A stretch of DNA of 64,000 bases from Bactericera cockerelli. Taxonomy: Eukaryota > Arthropoda > Insecta > Hemiptera > Triozidae. The stretch spans positions 2,326,383 to 2,390,382 of the forward strand of contig CM044967.1 in the NCBI GenBank assembly GCA_024516035.1, read 5' to 3'. The position numbers and the translations under genes were made by a program. The notes beneath the pieces were generated by a model. That model was given only the letters and a program-made list of their open reading frames with translations. It ran no database searches and was not told the DNA's origin. This document shows positions 1-10,690 of the stretch, piece after piece (the stretch's first letter is position 1; the number at the start of each line of letters is the position of its first letter).

Positions 1-550
1 AGAGTGGACATTTTGAACATCTTCTTCAATTTAAGATGATGTTCCGTGGAAAGTTGTCTGTGGTCAAGTGGTTATCCTAAATAATTATCCATGGTGTCTA
101 ATGCTGTCTGGTAAAGTAGTCTTTAAATTGAATATTCAGCTATAGGTCGAGGGATAAATAATCTCATTAATGCTAATGAGACACCTCGCTGCGTTCAATG
201 CATTTAAGCTGCGCAAACTAGGACATTATCTCCACACATGTGAAAGTTGTATGTCAAATTTTCTGTATTTTTACATAATTTGTGTCAACAAAATTTACGA
301 ACACAAAGTTTGTAAAATACAGCAAGAAATACTCCTTAAATTAACATATTTTAGAATGACTTAAGGTAAAGAAAAGTCCAAAATTACACTAAGGGTTTGA
401 TAAGATTCCAATTCAAAATTTGTATTTAATACAATTTTACTATTTATCAAAGAAGTTTACGAAAATAGTGTAAAAGACAAAAGCTAGTGTAAAAAAACTT
501 ATACTATTTAGTCAAGCTTTATAAATAATATATACCAGTATAACTATTAT
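1..550. other. AT-rich sequence, no gene seen
   Basis: No open frame with protein-like composition and no repeat family recognised elsewhere in the window. The upstream exons of the obstructor-type gene (signal peptide and first chitin-binding domain) were looked for here and up to 2363 and not found. Confidence 0.5.
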
Positions 551-690
551 GTTATCATATTTGTGTTAATCACTTTCGTAATGTCACAATTACTCTCGGT
601 TTACAAAATTTACGCTGAAACCGGGACTTGAACCACCGACCTGCAGGTTACAAGCCGCCGCCTTATTAATTAATCAAGGTTCTGGGGTCG
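551..690 (-). mobile_element. S2 SINE copy
   Basis: On the minus strand this reads from a tRNA-like head with a B-box-like GGTTCAAGTCCCGG into the body ending in GTGATTAACACAAATATGATAAC, as in the other S2 copies. The head is partly degraded. Confidence 0.7.
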
Positions 691-1080
691 GTCGGTGAGT
701 ATACCTATGAGAATAGAAAAGAAATATGATAGAATAGTATATCTATTAGGTATTATGTTGATATTTTAAACCATTATATTCTCGACATGCAACATGAGTT
801 GTCGACTATTCTTTCAATGTTATTCAATTCCTTGTTGATAATCCTGACGTGTATCGTGTGGGATGACTTAAAATGAGTTCCTACAGCTAGTTTCTAAAAT
901 ATTCATTACATCACAGTTTATTTAGTTTATCAATTTATTTAGAGTTCTTCTTAGAACCAGGAATTATGTAAGAGTATTATGATGCCCAAATTCTAGATGT
1001 CTATATTGTAGAAATATTCTTTGATGTTGTTGCTTTAGTAGATAACATCACAGTCTGTTGTTATAGCATTTTATACAAAC

Positions 1081-1222
1081 ACCGACCTCAGTAGTTTCAT
1101 CGATAAGGACTTGTAACTTGGAGGTCGGTGGTTCAAGTACCAGTCTCAGCGTAGAATTAGTAAAGCTAGTTTGAGTAGTTGTGATACCACGAAAGTGATT
1201 AACACAAATATGATAACTAACA
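1081..1222 (+). mobile_element. S2 SINE copy
   Basis: Begins ACCGACCTCAGTAG, has GGTGGTTCAAGTACC as B-box and ends in the S2 body with AACACAAATATGATAAC. The following 1230-1400 is repeated almost identically after the next S2 copy (2130-2300), so a larger unit has been duplicated. Confidence 0.75.
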
Positions 1223-1977
1223 ACTTATACAATCAACAGGATTAAATCGCCACAATACTAGCCAGTTACAAACTATTAAGACTTTTGGCGCATACGAGTC
1301 TATGAAATAATAACTTCAAGATGTTTAAATAGGCTAATTCATCTCAAGACCATAAAATTGTTTGTACGCCGTAAAATTTGATCAGATATGCAATGTGCCA
1401 TGATGAATTTGTCATTCGTCTCAGTACATCTCACGAATGGCTAGTTTGTATCTGCTCTCTGGCATCAAGACTTTCTCTGTCAGAGAGAAGTTTCTTGGGG
1501 ATTCGAAAAGACAATGCTACCTACATTTTGTCTACATGGCCTTTTGCTATTGGGATGATGGTATACTACTTTAATTCATTTCCTACCAAGTTTTCTCTTC
1601 TACGTTGATGGGTTTCAGATCATTATAATAATTGGGTATTTATCCAAATCCAAAACCAGTCGCCAGTGAATTATTTAAAATTGATTCTAGGATAAGCCAG
1701 AAGATAGCGCAACTTAGTTCAGTTTTAAGTCACTGTATTTTTCCAAACTTACCAAATTCTTGGTATTTTGTTTAAAGGAAATAAGTTCTGATAAAATATA
1801 TATGACCGGAACTTTCACTTCTAGAATCTAGAGCCTTCTCAGCCTCCAAATTGTATGTACGCCGTGAAATAAATCGAATATGCAATGTGTCATGTTTTAT
1901 GTATTATGTTCTCAGTACATTCAGATAAAATTAATTTAAACTTCTACAGCAGTATAAAGTAATAATTTTTTTTTTTT

Positions 1978-2123
1978 TTACCGACCTCAGTAGCTTGATC
2001 CATAAGGCGGCGGACTGTAACCTGAAGGTCGGTGGTTCAAGTCCCGGTTTCAGCGTAGATTTAGTAAAGCGAGTTCGAGTAGTTGTGACATCACGAAAGT
2101 GATTAACACAAATATGATAACTA
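1978..2123 (+). mobile_element. S2 SINE copy
   Basis: Preceded by a T tract and begins ACCGACCTCAGTAGCTTGAT. It carries the A-box-like and B-box-like segments and the S2 body. It lies about 240 bp upstream of the first visible obstructor exon. Confidence 0.8.
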
Positions 2124-2363
2124 ACAACTTATACAATCAACAGGACTAAATCGTCCACAATACTAGCCAGTATCAAATTATAGAGACTTTTTGTGCTTAC
2201 AAGTCTTTAAGGTAATAACTTCAAGATGCTTAAGTAGGATAATTCATCTAAGAGCATAAAATTGTATGTACGCCGTGAAATTTAATCAGATATGCAATGT
2301 GCCATGATTTTTATAACCTAAAGTAATATTTTTAACGGTTATTTTCTCTGTTTTATCTTCCAG

Positions 2364-4327
2364 AGCCTCCCCAGGGCTCCTACCTGTGTCCCAGGAAGAA
2401 CGGCTACTTCGCTCATCCTGACGAGAAGGTGTGCAACATCTTCTACAACTGTATTGAGGGGGATTCCACCGAGATCATCTGCCCCACTGGTCTCCACTTT
2501 GATGAGTACTCTGGCACCTGTGTCTGGCCTGAGTCCGCAGGCAGAATCGGCTGTGGCGAACCAGAAGGCAGTAAGTAATTCAAATATCTATTATAAATTT
2601 AAAATATAGTATATTGTAGTGGGAATTTCGAAAAATCCCATCTAGATTGCACATCTAGACTATAAGACAAAGCTACCTACCAAATTTCAGCTTCCTAGGA
2701 ATTACCAGTTGGAGAAACAGTGATGAATCAGTGAGTCAGTCAGTGAGTGAAACTCTCTTTTATAAGTAAAAGATTTTAATTGTTTTATTGTATTTTTGTT
2801 TTGTTTTTTAACATATAAAGTTGGGCTGGAAATGCCAATCTCAAGTAGCCTTTACTTGATTTAAGTAAGCAAAGAAAAGGGACTTTTTAGTCGTAATTCG
2901 GGAGTATGAAAGTCTTATATTTTATTAAAACTCTATAATGGTCATTTTATTTACATTTTCAGTGTATTTATAATCAAATAAATAAAGAGGTGCTTTGTTA
3001 AACTGTTGGCATGATGGGACTACCTGTCTTGCGCTGACAGTCTAAATAAAGCACTACTTATATATTATCCTCCATTTGGGATTTTTACCACATAATAATA
3101 TGTCTGGGCCTACTGCTGGAATAATGGACTTTAATAGTCCTTATCGGGCAGTATCAAATAAGGCGATATATTATTTACTTACTTATTATTATTCTTATTA
3201 TTATCCCCTCAGTGACCTTGAAGGACGGCTTCACCTGTCCCAAGGAGCCCAAGTCCAGTTCCTCCGGCCAGTCAGTGGCTCACCCAGTGTACGCCCACCC
3301 CACGGACTGTCAGAAGTTCTACGTGTGCCTCAACGGAGTGACGCCAGGAACAAGGGTGTCAGCAGGAGAAGTGTACAATGAGGAGTTGACGCTGTGACGC
3401 TCACGAGAAGTTGCTGGATGGTACGTGACTTGTTTTTTTTTACCTTCTTTTTATATGTTATTAATATGTAAAATATTATCCCATAAATGATAGGCCTGTT
3501 TGACTGTGAGTAATAGACTTTTCAGTCTTACCTCGCAGTATAAACAAGGTATATTCTACTCTATTCTTTTTCTTTATAAACCATTGAACTCTTGAACACT
3601 GCAAGCTAACCTGACTTCTCTTGGAAGCCCTTCAAAGCTTAGGAGAAGTACCTTTGTATAAATGTTTCTTTATATAGAAAGTAAATAAATAAACAAAAAA
3701 AAACTTGTTAGGATTGGCTAGTCTATTCTCCCTTTACAGTCCTCTAGCGAGACATTGGTCTTCTTCCTGTATAACCATTACGAGTTCAAGTAATAATATT
3801 TTTTAAAAATAATAATGCTTCTTCTTTGTGTTATTATGTCACAATTTTAGTGGGTAGCTCAGCATCATAGAACTTCACCACTTTAATTTACAATAGCTTG
3901 TATTATTTTTTTGCCTATGATTCTGCCACTGGTCGCTGCTTCACATCAAAGCAGCTACTCATTTTTCCTCACGAGGTATGAGTGGACCCCGAACATCCAA
4001 GTACAAAGTAGAAAAAAAAATCTGAACGACATTTTTCGTTTCCGGAATGGCATGGGTGTGAAGTGCCCTGAAGTAATGCGAAAGCAGTTCCGGGGCACAA
4101 CTACCTTCTTTTTCTTTGTTTTTTCTGTCGTTTTTTCTTTAAAAAGAAGCTGTAGTTATTAATACAATTATGATAACTTGAAATACCTAACTTATGATGG
4201 TTTTATTATTTCTCGTTTCAGTGAGAACTGGTTCGCCGACGACCCAGCTGCCCCTGAGGCCGCCCAACCCTCCAACAAGAAACCCGCCAAGAAGAGCAGA
4301 AGAAGGAGAAGTGCCGCCCGTAACTAG
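2364..4327 (+). CDS. obst-A: Obstructor-A-like chitin-binding protein, 3' part, with an internal stop
   Basis: Secreted cuticle/extracellular-matrix protein with peritrophin-A (CBM14) chitin-binding domains. Three exons are visible: 2364-2570, 3213-3420 and 4222-4327, with CAG acceptors, GTAAG/GTACG donors and compatible phases (1, then 2). Exon 1 encodes one whole six-cysteine domain containing FAHPDEKVCNIFYNC and GLHFDEYSGTCVW; exon 2 begins the next domain with HPTDCQKFYVCLNG. The last exon gives CENWFADD and a basic tail (KKSRRRRSAARN) before TAG at 4325-4327. The residues match the insect obstructor-A (CPAP3-A) pattern. The N-terminal signal peptide and first domain are not in the window. 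Oddity: in the frame fixed by the splice phases, exon 2 has a TGA at 3395-3397 where the family has a cysteine, and a conserved Gly-Cys about 15 codons earlier is altered. It is therefore a pseudogene, an allele with small deletions, or an assembly error. Family assignment is firm; functional status is open. Confidence 0.85.
3071..3197 (+). mobile_element. S1 SINE, 3' fragment
   Basis: Reads CATTTGGGATTTTTACCAC through CGGGCAGTATcAAATAAGGCGATA, the 3' half of S1 without the tRNA-like head. It lies in the intron just before the 3213 exon, and its ATT-rich tail forms part of the tract before the acceptor. Confidence 0.75.
3907..4017 (-). mobile_element. S3 SINE, 3' fragment
   Basis: On the minus strand this matches the S3 body (GGGGTCCACTCATACCTCGTGAGG, then GCAGCGACCAGTGGC). 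The head is missing. It adjoins the S4 fragment at 4017 within the last intron of the obstructor-type gene. Confidence 0.7.
4017..4110 (+). mobile_element. S4 SINE, 3' fragment
   Basis: Contains CCGTTTCCGGAATGGCAT-like and AAAGTGCCCTGAAGTAATGCG segments of the S4 body, without the tRNA-like head. It is joined directly to a reversed S3 fragment. Confidence 0.7.
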
Positions 4328-4353
4328 ATTTGCAGAGAATCAGGAACGAGATT

Positions 4354-4653
4354 CTAAGAAATTCCATGATGATCTTTGAGATTATGATTAGAAAATCTAA
4401 GAAATTCCATGATGATCTTTGAGATTATGATTAGAAAATCTAAGAAATTCCATGATGATCTTTGAGATTATGATTAGAAAATCTAAGAAATTCCATGATG
4501 ATCTTTGAGATTATGATTAGAAAATCTAAGAAATTCCATGATGATCTTTGAGATTATGATTAGAAAATCAAGAAATTCCATGATGATCTTTGAGATTATG
4601 ATTAGAAAATCTAAGAAATTCCATGATGATCTTTGAGATTATGATTAGAAAAT
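4354..4653. repeat. 43-bp tandem repeat, 7 units, in the obstructor 3' UTR
   Basis: Units begin CTAAGAAATTCCATGATGAT and end GATTATGATTAGAAAAT. Starts are at 4354, 4397, 4440, 4483, 4526, 4569 and 4611. All are essentially identical except the sixth, which lacks one base. The array starts 26 bp after the stop codon, so it would be transcribed as 3' UTR. Confidence 0.95.
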
Positions 4654-4659
4654 GTGTGA

Positions 4660-6330
4660 ATTCTCAAGTAGTCAAGTATGTAATACCAAGATTTGCATAT
4701 GTGACTCATAAATGTGTGTCCAAATCTATCAAACAACTGTATAGATGATGTCTCTTTTTTTTGTATAGAGCGTTCTTCACACCTGGGCCGAGGTGTTTGA
4801 TATTTTATGCAAACTGAAATTTTGTATATGGGTTTGCAAAATCTATACAACTACATGAGCAGATTGAGCAGATCTTATTTTAGTATACCTATCGGTCATC
4901 TGATAAGATCTAAGGGTCGACTTAGATTTTAACTAATTCTGTTTCATAATACGGCCCTTAGTTTAGAATGTGAGAGTAAATTGACTTTCTTCTTCTACTA
5001 GGATTAGCATTGGACAAACTTTTCCATTCTTCATGTTTGAGGTTGTTTAGTTCTGGGACTCCTACTTCCACATTTTACGGCTAGATGCCCTTCCTAACGT
5101 CTGCCCTGCGAAAGGTGCTAATTTGTGTTAGTGTCTATTAGCCTGACAAGGCTGATACCGGAAACTAGAAACAAAAAGTTGGTGCATTTTTTGTAAATTT
5201 TAATTTTTCAACTGTCATAACTACAATGTATACAAATATACAATCATACAAAAAGGAGCAGTCTTGACAAAAAAGTCGATTAAAAACCAAATTTAAGTTT
5301 GTCTAAAGTCAATGGTAAAGTTAAGTGAACCTGTGACAATTTAAAGACCGGTCAAGGATTCTTTGCCTCTGTAGGTCTCATTTTCAATCCATCCACTATC
5401 ATCACATGGCACATAACATCATCACATCTATTTATATGTCATATAAAAGCATAATTTACTCCTGTCGGTCCTGTTGTACATTTCTCACTCTGAAAAAAAG
5501 AGTCCATTTACAATTTCCACTTTTTTATTGTCTTGTTGAAATAAAGAATTTTATTTGCCAAATTTTTATAGTTAATAAAAAATTAAAACATTAATGATGT
5601 GTTTTTTTTCTTGAAGTTTTAGGTAGGTCTAAGGAATAATTTAGGGGTATTTTTCTTTTGGATGAAAAAAAAATTCAAGGATCGATATTTCCAAATATTT
5701 CCATTTTATTCCATGGTCAACTACACCACATTCGTGAAAGAAAAATGCGTTTCGGTACTTTTAAAGATAAACAATGGACTTAGCCTATAGAAGAACTGGA
5801 AGCAAGAATTTTCTACTTCCATTTTGGTTAATCAAACTGGAAGAAGGAAGAGGAAAAATTTTTTACTCATTAATTTGAGCTTGTGACCACATGATAATAA
5901 GACTCTAAGGGTTAGGTGGTAGCAAATGCTTTGAGCATTAACCTCGCCTGGTGGTAACCTTCCACTTTTGTGTTATTATTATTATAAATAATATTACAAG
6001 GAAGAGAATAACAGGAAGCTTTGGATGGGGAAGATGTTGAATCGAGCAGTTCTTTTTCCATTGTTGCTTATTTTTATAGCAACTGACTAGCTACTTACTG
6101 ACTGACTTATGAACGCCGCATAATGTTTCATGGTTATGCAATGTGCTATCATTTCTCAAGAATTCTTTTTATTTAACAGGACCAATCCATTAGATAAATT
6201 CATTTCAAGTCCTAGTGTGTATGTTTGACACATTTTCTATCCAGACTGAACATCTCAATTTTTTTTTACAAAATAAAAGTGGGTATCAACACTACTTGAC
6301 TTTTAGTTTTTTTTTTCAGAGTTAAAAACT
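4660..6330. other. Gene-free stretch with repeat fragments
   Basis: Holds an AATAAA at about 5540 that could end the obstructor transcript, a short MITE-like end at about 4905-4960 (CTGTTTCATAATACGGCCC), and a segment at 5690-5860 repeated in inverted form at 4453x (44540-44770). At 5870-5970 is an S6 body fragment without its head. No coding exon was recognised. Confidence 0.5.
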
Positions 6331-6337
6331 TCAAAGA

Positions 6338-8970
6338 TCAGTATATTGGTGCGTTGTGAAGTAAATATACTTTCAAGGGACCATTTATTGTTTGCAATTT
6401 TTCGTTCCTCCACACAATGTTGCCTTCGTGATCAGATTTTAGATCGACCTGGAAAAAAAGAAAACAAAATGTATTACATGTAGATAATGAAACTTATACC
6501 GCGAAAAATCGTCATCATTTCATAATAATAGATGCCATATCCTGTGTCATGTTGATTTTTGACGTTTTGCCGTTCTCCAGAATGGCCAAACCTATCTTCT
6601 GTCCGGGACCATCTTCTGTCCGGGAGACCGACCTGGTTCTAAATGAACATGAATACACTGGGTCCTTGACGACCCTGACCCTGAAGTGATGATTTAAGAT
6701 CTGATACGACATTATTGATAATTACAAATTACAAATACAGTAGAAATCGTTTATAACGACACCGTTTATAACGAACAATCGGCTATAGCAAACAAAATCT
6801 CCGGTCCCTTGGAGACTTATGGAAAATTAACATTGGTATCGTTTATAACAAACATCGGCTTTAGGAACAATATCGGCTTTAGCGAACAAATTCTCAAGTC
6901 CCGTGGCTACTTTCTATCGGTTATAACGTACAAAATTCATTTTGATGCTCTGTGAGTAAAACAGAAAACATGTTTAGTTATGCAGATTTTTGTCAAGGAG
7001 TAGATGAGTGACCTGTCTAATATAGATCATTTTTTTAGGAACTTTAAAGTTAGTATTGTTTCAGATTTTGAATTAGTGGATTATGAATGTACCTACATTC
7101 ATACATAATTGTACATTTTTCATGTCTTACGAAGTTCCCTTATAACGTACATTGTTCTCTATAAGCGATACATATCGGATATAGTGAACTTGTTCCTTAT
7201 AGCCGATATATCGGTTATAGTGAAAATCGGCTATAAGGAACAAATCTGTCCGGTCCCTTGAAGTTCGTTATAAACGATTTCTACTGTACTTTATTTATAT
7301 TGTCTACATAGGACTAAAAATAAATAAAAATGTGCTAAAAACAACCAATCTCAACCATGAGGTTGAACATGTCGACCCCAAGTAGGTTTGGGAAAAGGCA
7401 AAGTGAAAGAAGAAGAAGAGGACTAACTAAAAAGTCCATATTTGCTAGAAGTTTAATAAAAGTCTTCTTTATTGGTTTAATAAACATACACAAATTATAC
7501 TTATGTTCGTTGTAGATAAATGCTAATGATGAATTTGTATGCGCGCCGTAAAATACAACTAAGTATGCAATGTGCGATACTTAGAATGGTAATTACCTGT
7601 ATTCTAGGCCAGACCTTCTCCTTGGGATTCAATACTCTGTCCGGCAAGCCGGTCCGGTTCTGAATGAACACCCGGTGACCTCCGACACTGAACTCGGGGG
7701 GTCGGACAACCTCAACCCTGGTCACGTTGTTGTACGTCCTGTTCCGAACAGTGATGAATTAATAATCAGTTTATGAGAAAATTAATAATCAGTTTACGAG
7801 AGAATTAATAATCGGTAACATGGTTCTGGGGGCCCTTGATAATTATTAGCCTCCTTGTATACACTTGATGAAGAGGAGAGAGAGAGAGAGAGATGAGAGA
7901 GATAGAGAGAGAGAGGAGAGGCGTAAATTTCCCATATAATAACTAACAATTAACTAAGGGTTGGGTGGAAGAGATTGCCAAAGGCAAGAACCCCGCCCGC
8001 CCTTTAGTTAGGACATATATTATGTATATATTCATTTATTCTTTATTTTTTTCTCTTTTTACTTCTCTTATATTGTATATTAATTCGTACTTTATTATCA
8101 TTCTGTGTATGTAGTTATGTATGTGAATGGTCAATAACTAGCTCTTTTCTGAGCGATACTTTTAATTCTTACTCTGAGGCACAGAGGATCAGATACTTTT
8201 AATTCTTACTCTCACGCACAGAGGATCAGATACTCTTAATTCTTACTCTGAGGCACAGAGGATCATCCCATGTGACATGACGCCGCGGAACTTGGCTGGC
8301 TTCAAGTTGCACACGACAATGACGGAAGTGTTGACCAGCTGCCATGCCTGCATGTAGTGGGCCAGTCCTGACACGATCACCCTGTCCTCCTTCTCACCTG
8401 GAAATAAAATAATAAATAAGTGTGTACCGACCTCAGTAGCTTCATGGATAAGGCGGCGGACTAGTAACCTAAAGGTCGGTTTATAACTTTCTTTGATACA
8501 TGCTTCATTTCTCAACTAGAACTTATTCCAGAAAACTTGTAATGCAAAACGCTATCCACTCGTCCACTCTTTCACGGTGACTACTAATAGATAAATGGTA
8601 AGGTGATTGATTATTTGGGGAAGATTTCGTAGACATACTGGCGCGGCACCTGGGTGGTTTGATTTAAAAAAAAAATTAATATGAGTGTTTTACAATCTTC
8701 TTTATAGTATACTATGTTGTGGCAATGTTTTGTAGTAGACCTTTGTGGACTATATGTTGACATGGCGTGATAAAAATCGTCAAGACTCACCAACATCCAC
8801 TGTTTCACAGAACAGATGGCTGGAGTTGGGATGAGGGTAGACATGTGTAATGAACCCCACCCTCAGGTCCAACCGATGGAAATCTACATCCTGAGCCTTC
8901 ACTGGCGTCACGCTGTCTGCCACTGACGCTTGTCCTGCCCCGGGGGATGAGGAATTAGACGACGCGGCAC
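6338..8970 (-). CDS. AIMP1: AIMP1-like protein, C-terminal EMAP-II/tRNA-binding domain
   Basis: Four minus-strand exons: 8791-8970 (5' edge uncertain, AG at 8971-8972 or 8994-8995), 8247-8397, 7597-7738 and 6338-6448, stop TGA at 6338-6340. Phases 1, 2 and 0 match across all introns. The product contains DFHRLDLRVG, the OB-fold core VVCNLKPAKFRGVMSHGM, LCAS, then LNPKEKVWPRIQ, aligning through the whole C-terminal domain of AIMP1/p43 and of the TyrRS C-terminal extension. AIMP1 is a scaffold of the cytosolic multi-tRNA-synthetase complex; this domain binds tRNA and in some animals is released as a cytokine. The LNPKEKVW motif resembles AIMP1 more than TyrRS. Upstream of 8970 I see only a Ser/Ala-rich linker; neither a coiled coil nor a TyrRS catalytic domain was found before the Popeye gene, so the gene is 5'-incomplete here. 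Confidence 0.85.
6571..6690 (-). pseudogene. Decayed duplicate of AIMP1-like exon 7597-7738
   Basis: Read on the minus strand, this segment repeats landmarks of the downstream-neighbour exon in order: CAGGGTC.GGGTCGTC.GGACCC for CAGGGTTGAGGTTGTCCGACCC, TTCATTTAGAACCAG for TTCATTCAGAACCGG, and CCCGGACAGAAGAT for GCCGGACAGAGTAT. It also contains a local duplication of TCTGTCCGGGA. It lacks a clean equivalent of the 3' end and of the GTAATT donor, so it is probably an exon relic. Confidence 0.6.
6738..7286. mobile_element. Pogo/Tigger-like MITE
   Basis: Ends are CAGTAGAAATCGTTTATAACG and its inverse CGTTATAAACGATTTCTACTG, flanked by TA on both sides. The interior repeats CGTTTATAACGAAC and CGGCTATAAGGAAC many times. 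There is no transposase frame. CAGTA ends plus a TA target are typical of pogo-group elements. It sits in the last intron of the AIMP1-like gene. Confidence 0.85.
7350..7430 (+). repeat. S5 body 3' fragment
   Basis: Contains CAACCATGAGGTTGAACATG and CGACCCCAAGTAGGTTTGGG, the 3' end of the S5 family, followed by GAAGAAGAAG. Similar ends occur at 32000-32060, 43418-43465 and 46410-46475. Confidence 0.65.
7957..8110 (+). mobile_element. S8 retroelement copy
   Basis: Contains GGTTGGGTGGAAGAGATTGC, then CCCGCCCTTTAGTTAGGACATA, and continues in the shared AT-rich 3' portion. It lies in an intron of the AIMP1-like gene and is preceded by a GA microsatellite (7878-7922). Confidence 0.8.
8155..8265. 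repeat. 37-bp tandem triplication spanning a splice donor
   Basis: Three units (8155-8191, 8192-8228, 8229-8265), each containing ATTCTTACTCTGAGGCACAG. The third unit contains the 3' end of AIMP1-like exon 8247-8397 and its GTAAG donor. The two other units repeat the exon end and donor farther into the intron; the middle one carries CTCACG for CTGAGG. Confidence 0.9.
8427..8481 (+). mobile_element. S2 SINE, head fragment
   Basis: ACCGACCTCAGTAGCTTCAT through AAAGGTCGGT, the tRNA-like head of S2 with the body missing. Located in an intron 30 bp beyond the 8397 exon edge. Confidence 0.75.
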
Positions 8971-9021
8971 CTAGAACAGTTCGGGACTTATATCTGGAGA
9001 TCAATAATAATAATAATAACA

Positions 9022-9245
9022 CTCTTTGGTGGAAGGTAATCACCAGGCGAAGTTAATGTTCAAAAGCATTTTCTACCACCTAACCCTCGGAGTCTTGATA
9101 TTTTGTGGTCAAAAATTCAAATTAATGAGGAAAAATTCATGTAATGAATGGAATTTGAACCAACGGATCCCTACTGCATCTGAATTACCAGACCTTAACC
9201 TCTTGACTACCAGTGCAGTGCACGGTAGTCAAGTGGTTATCAATA
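9022..9245 (-). mobile_element. S6 SINE copy
   Basis: On the minus strand the head contains CAGTGCACTGGTAGTCAAG and a GATCCGTTGGTTCAAATTCC B-box region, with a body that includes GGGTTAGGTGGTAGAAAATGC. It lies just upstream (in transcription order) of the first AIMP1-like exon seen. The last 30 bp contain an extra copy of the head core. Confidence 0.7.
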
Positions 9246-9347
9246 GACACAGTTAGGGCTAAACTATAAAATAGAGTCAGATTACTCACTTTACTTTACG
9301 TATCCATGTGTAATGTCATGGTGTTGGAAAGATTGATACGGCTTATA

Positions 9348-10461
9348 CAGGGTGTATGAAAAAAAAGGAGCCAGTCAAAATATCTCGTCTATGGAAGCAA
9401 TTTTCAAAAAACCCTGAAACACGTGTCTCATTATATGGAGGGGGCAACTTTTTTTGGGGGTTTAATTTTTCATACTCTTAACAGGGGCGGCCCCAGGGGG
9501 TCAACTTTGGAATCTTAAACGGAACCACCCTATCTGTAATACATTTCTGAAAAGTAGTTGACATTAAAAGTATTTTAAGACTAGTTTGAGATTTTTAATC
9601 AAAACAGGGCCGGAGATATCGTTCATTTCATTTCACAGGTTTCAGTTATTTTTTATAAGTAATTTATGGTATTTTTGTAAAAATTGTTAAACACATTGTC
9701 TTTCTATCTGAAATAATTAAAACTTTTTAATATCATTCGCTTTACCAGGGAAGATTTCAAGTGGTCAACTTTTTTTTATAAAGTAAAAACCATCCTTTTT
9801 GGAGTAAATTTTGTGAGAAATAAATGCAATGATCCATGTCGTTCAATTTAAAATAAAACAAGGCCCGTTTTACTTCAAATTAATGTGAAAAAATCTAAAA
9901 CTCGCGTGCAGTACTAGTCACCGGCCCTGTTTTCAATTGTATCTTAAATTTAGATTAAACAACAACACTCAGTGCATTTATTTAGCACAGACTATACTAA
10001 AAAAAGAAAAGTTTTTACACAAAGTAAAAAAAGATGACCCCTTGACACCTCCCCTGGTAAAGCGATTGATATAAAAAAGGCATGAAAATTTAATTATTTC
10101 AAATAGAAAGACATGTGCTCAATTTTTTTTACAAAAATATCATAAATTACTTATAAAAAATAACTGAAAACTGTGAAATGAAATGTACGATATCTCCGGC
10201 CCTGTTTTGATTAAAAATTTCAAACTGGTCTTAAAATACTTTTAATGTCAACTACTTTACAGAAATGTATTACAAATAGGGTAGTTCCGTTTAAGATTGC
10301 AAAGTTGACCCCCCTGGGGCCGCCCCTGTTAAGAGTATGAAAAATTAAACCCCCACAAAAAGTTGCCCCTTCCATATAATGAGACACGTGTTTCAGGGTT
10401 TTTTGAAAATTGCTTCCATAGACGAGATATTTTGACTGGCTCCTTTTTTTCATACACCCTG
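9348..10461. mobile_element. Long inverted-arm element (CAGGGTGTATGAAAAAAAAG ends)
   Basis: The left end CAGGGTGTATGAAA is the inverse of the right end TTTCATACACCCTG, with TA on both sides. Pairing continues inward for several hundred bases (for example GCAACTTTTTTTGGGGG against CCCCCACAAAAAGTTGC, and CAGGGCCGGAGATATCG against CGATATCTCCGGCCCTG), with only a short unpaired centre near 9900. No transposase is present. It would fold into one large hairpin. Tc1/mariner-type TA target. Confidence 0.9.
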
Positions 10462-10544
10462 TATAACAGCCGGGTATTGAACCTTTTGGCCGCCCAGAAC
10501 CAGAAACCATGTTCTGGGTTCCTTCCGTGTCTTTGTTATTCCAC

Positions 10545-10690
10545 AGAGATAATACGGCTACAAAGCCCGGCTTATATGGACCCATTTTGCCAGCACCATC
10601 AATGTTTTTAGATATGACCTCTACAGTTGTTGTCAAGGTGAAAATTAAGGAATAGTGTCCACTAAGATTTACTAATTCTGTGGAGTTCCA
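10545..10690. repeat. MITE-like fragment
   Basis: Shares GGCTACAAAGCCCGGCTTA, GTTGTCAAGGTGAAAAT-type and TAGTGTCCACTAAGATTA-type segments with 28430-28500. Both resemble a family whose ends read CTGTTTCATAATTCGGCCC. Confidence 0.55.

Noticed and set aside
3395..3397. Selenocysteine or programmed readthrough at TGA in obstructor-A
   Set aside because: The nearby loss of another conserved Gly-Cys and small-deletion pattern explain it more simply; no SECIS-like element was recognised.
4354..4653. CRISPR array
   Set aside because: The units are directly abutting without unique spacers and the genome is eukaryotic.
6338..8970. Tyrosyl-tRNA synthetase
   Set aside because: Its C-terminal extension is similar, but no Rossmann-fold catalytic exons with HIGH/KMSKS-type motifs were found upstream and the LNPKEKVW region is closer to AIMP1. 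Not fully excluded.
10220..10636. 138-codon minus-strand frame
   Set aside because: It lies in the right arm of the hairpin element 9348-10461 plus flanking repeat; the mirrored arm shows no coding constraint.
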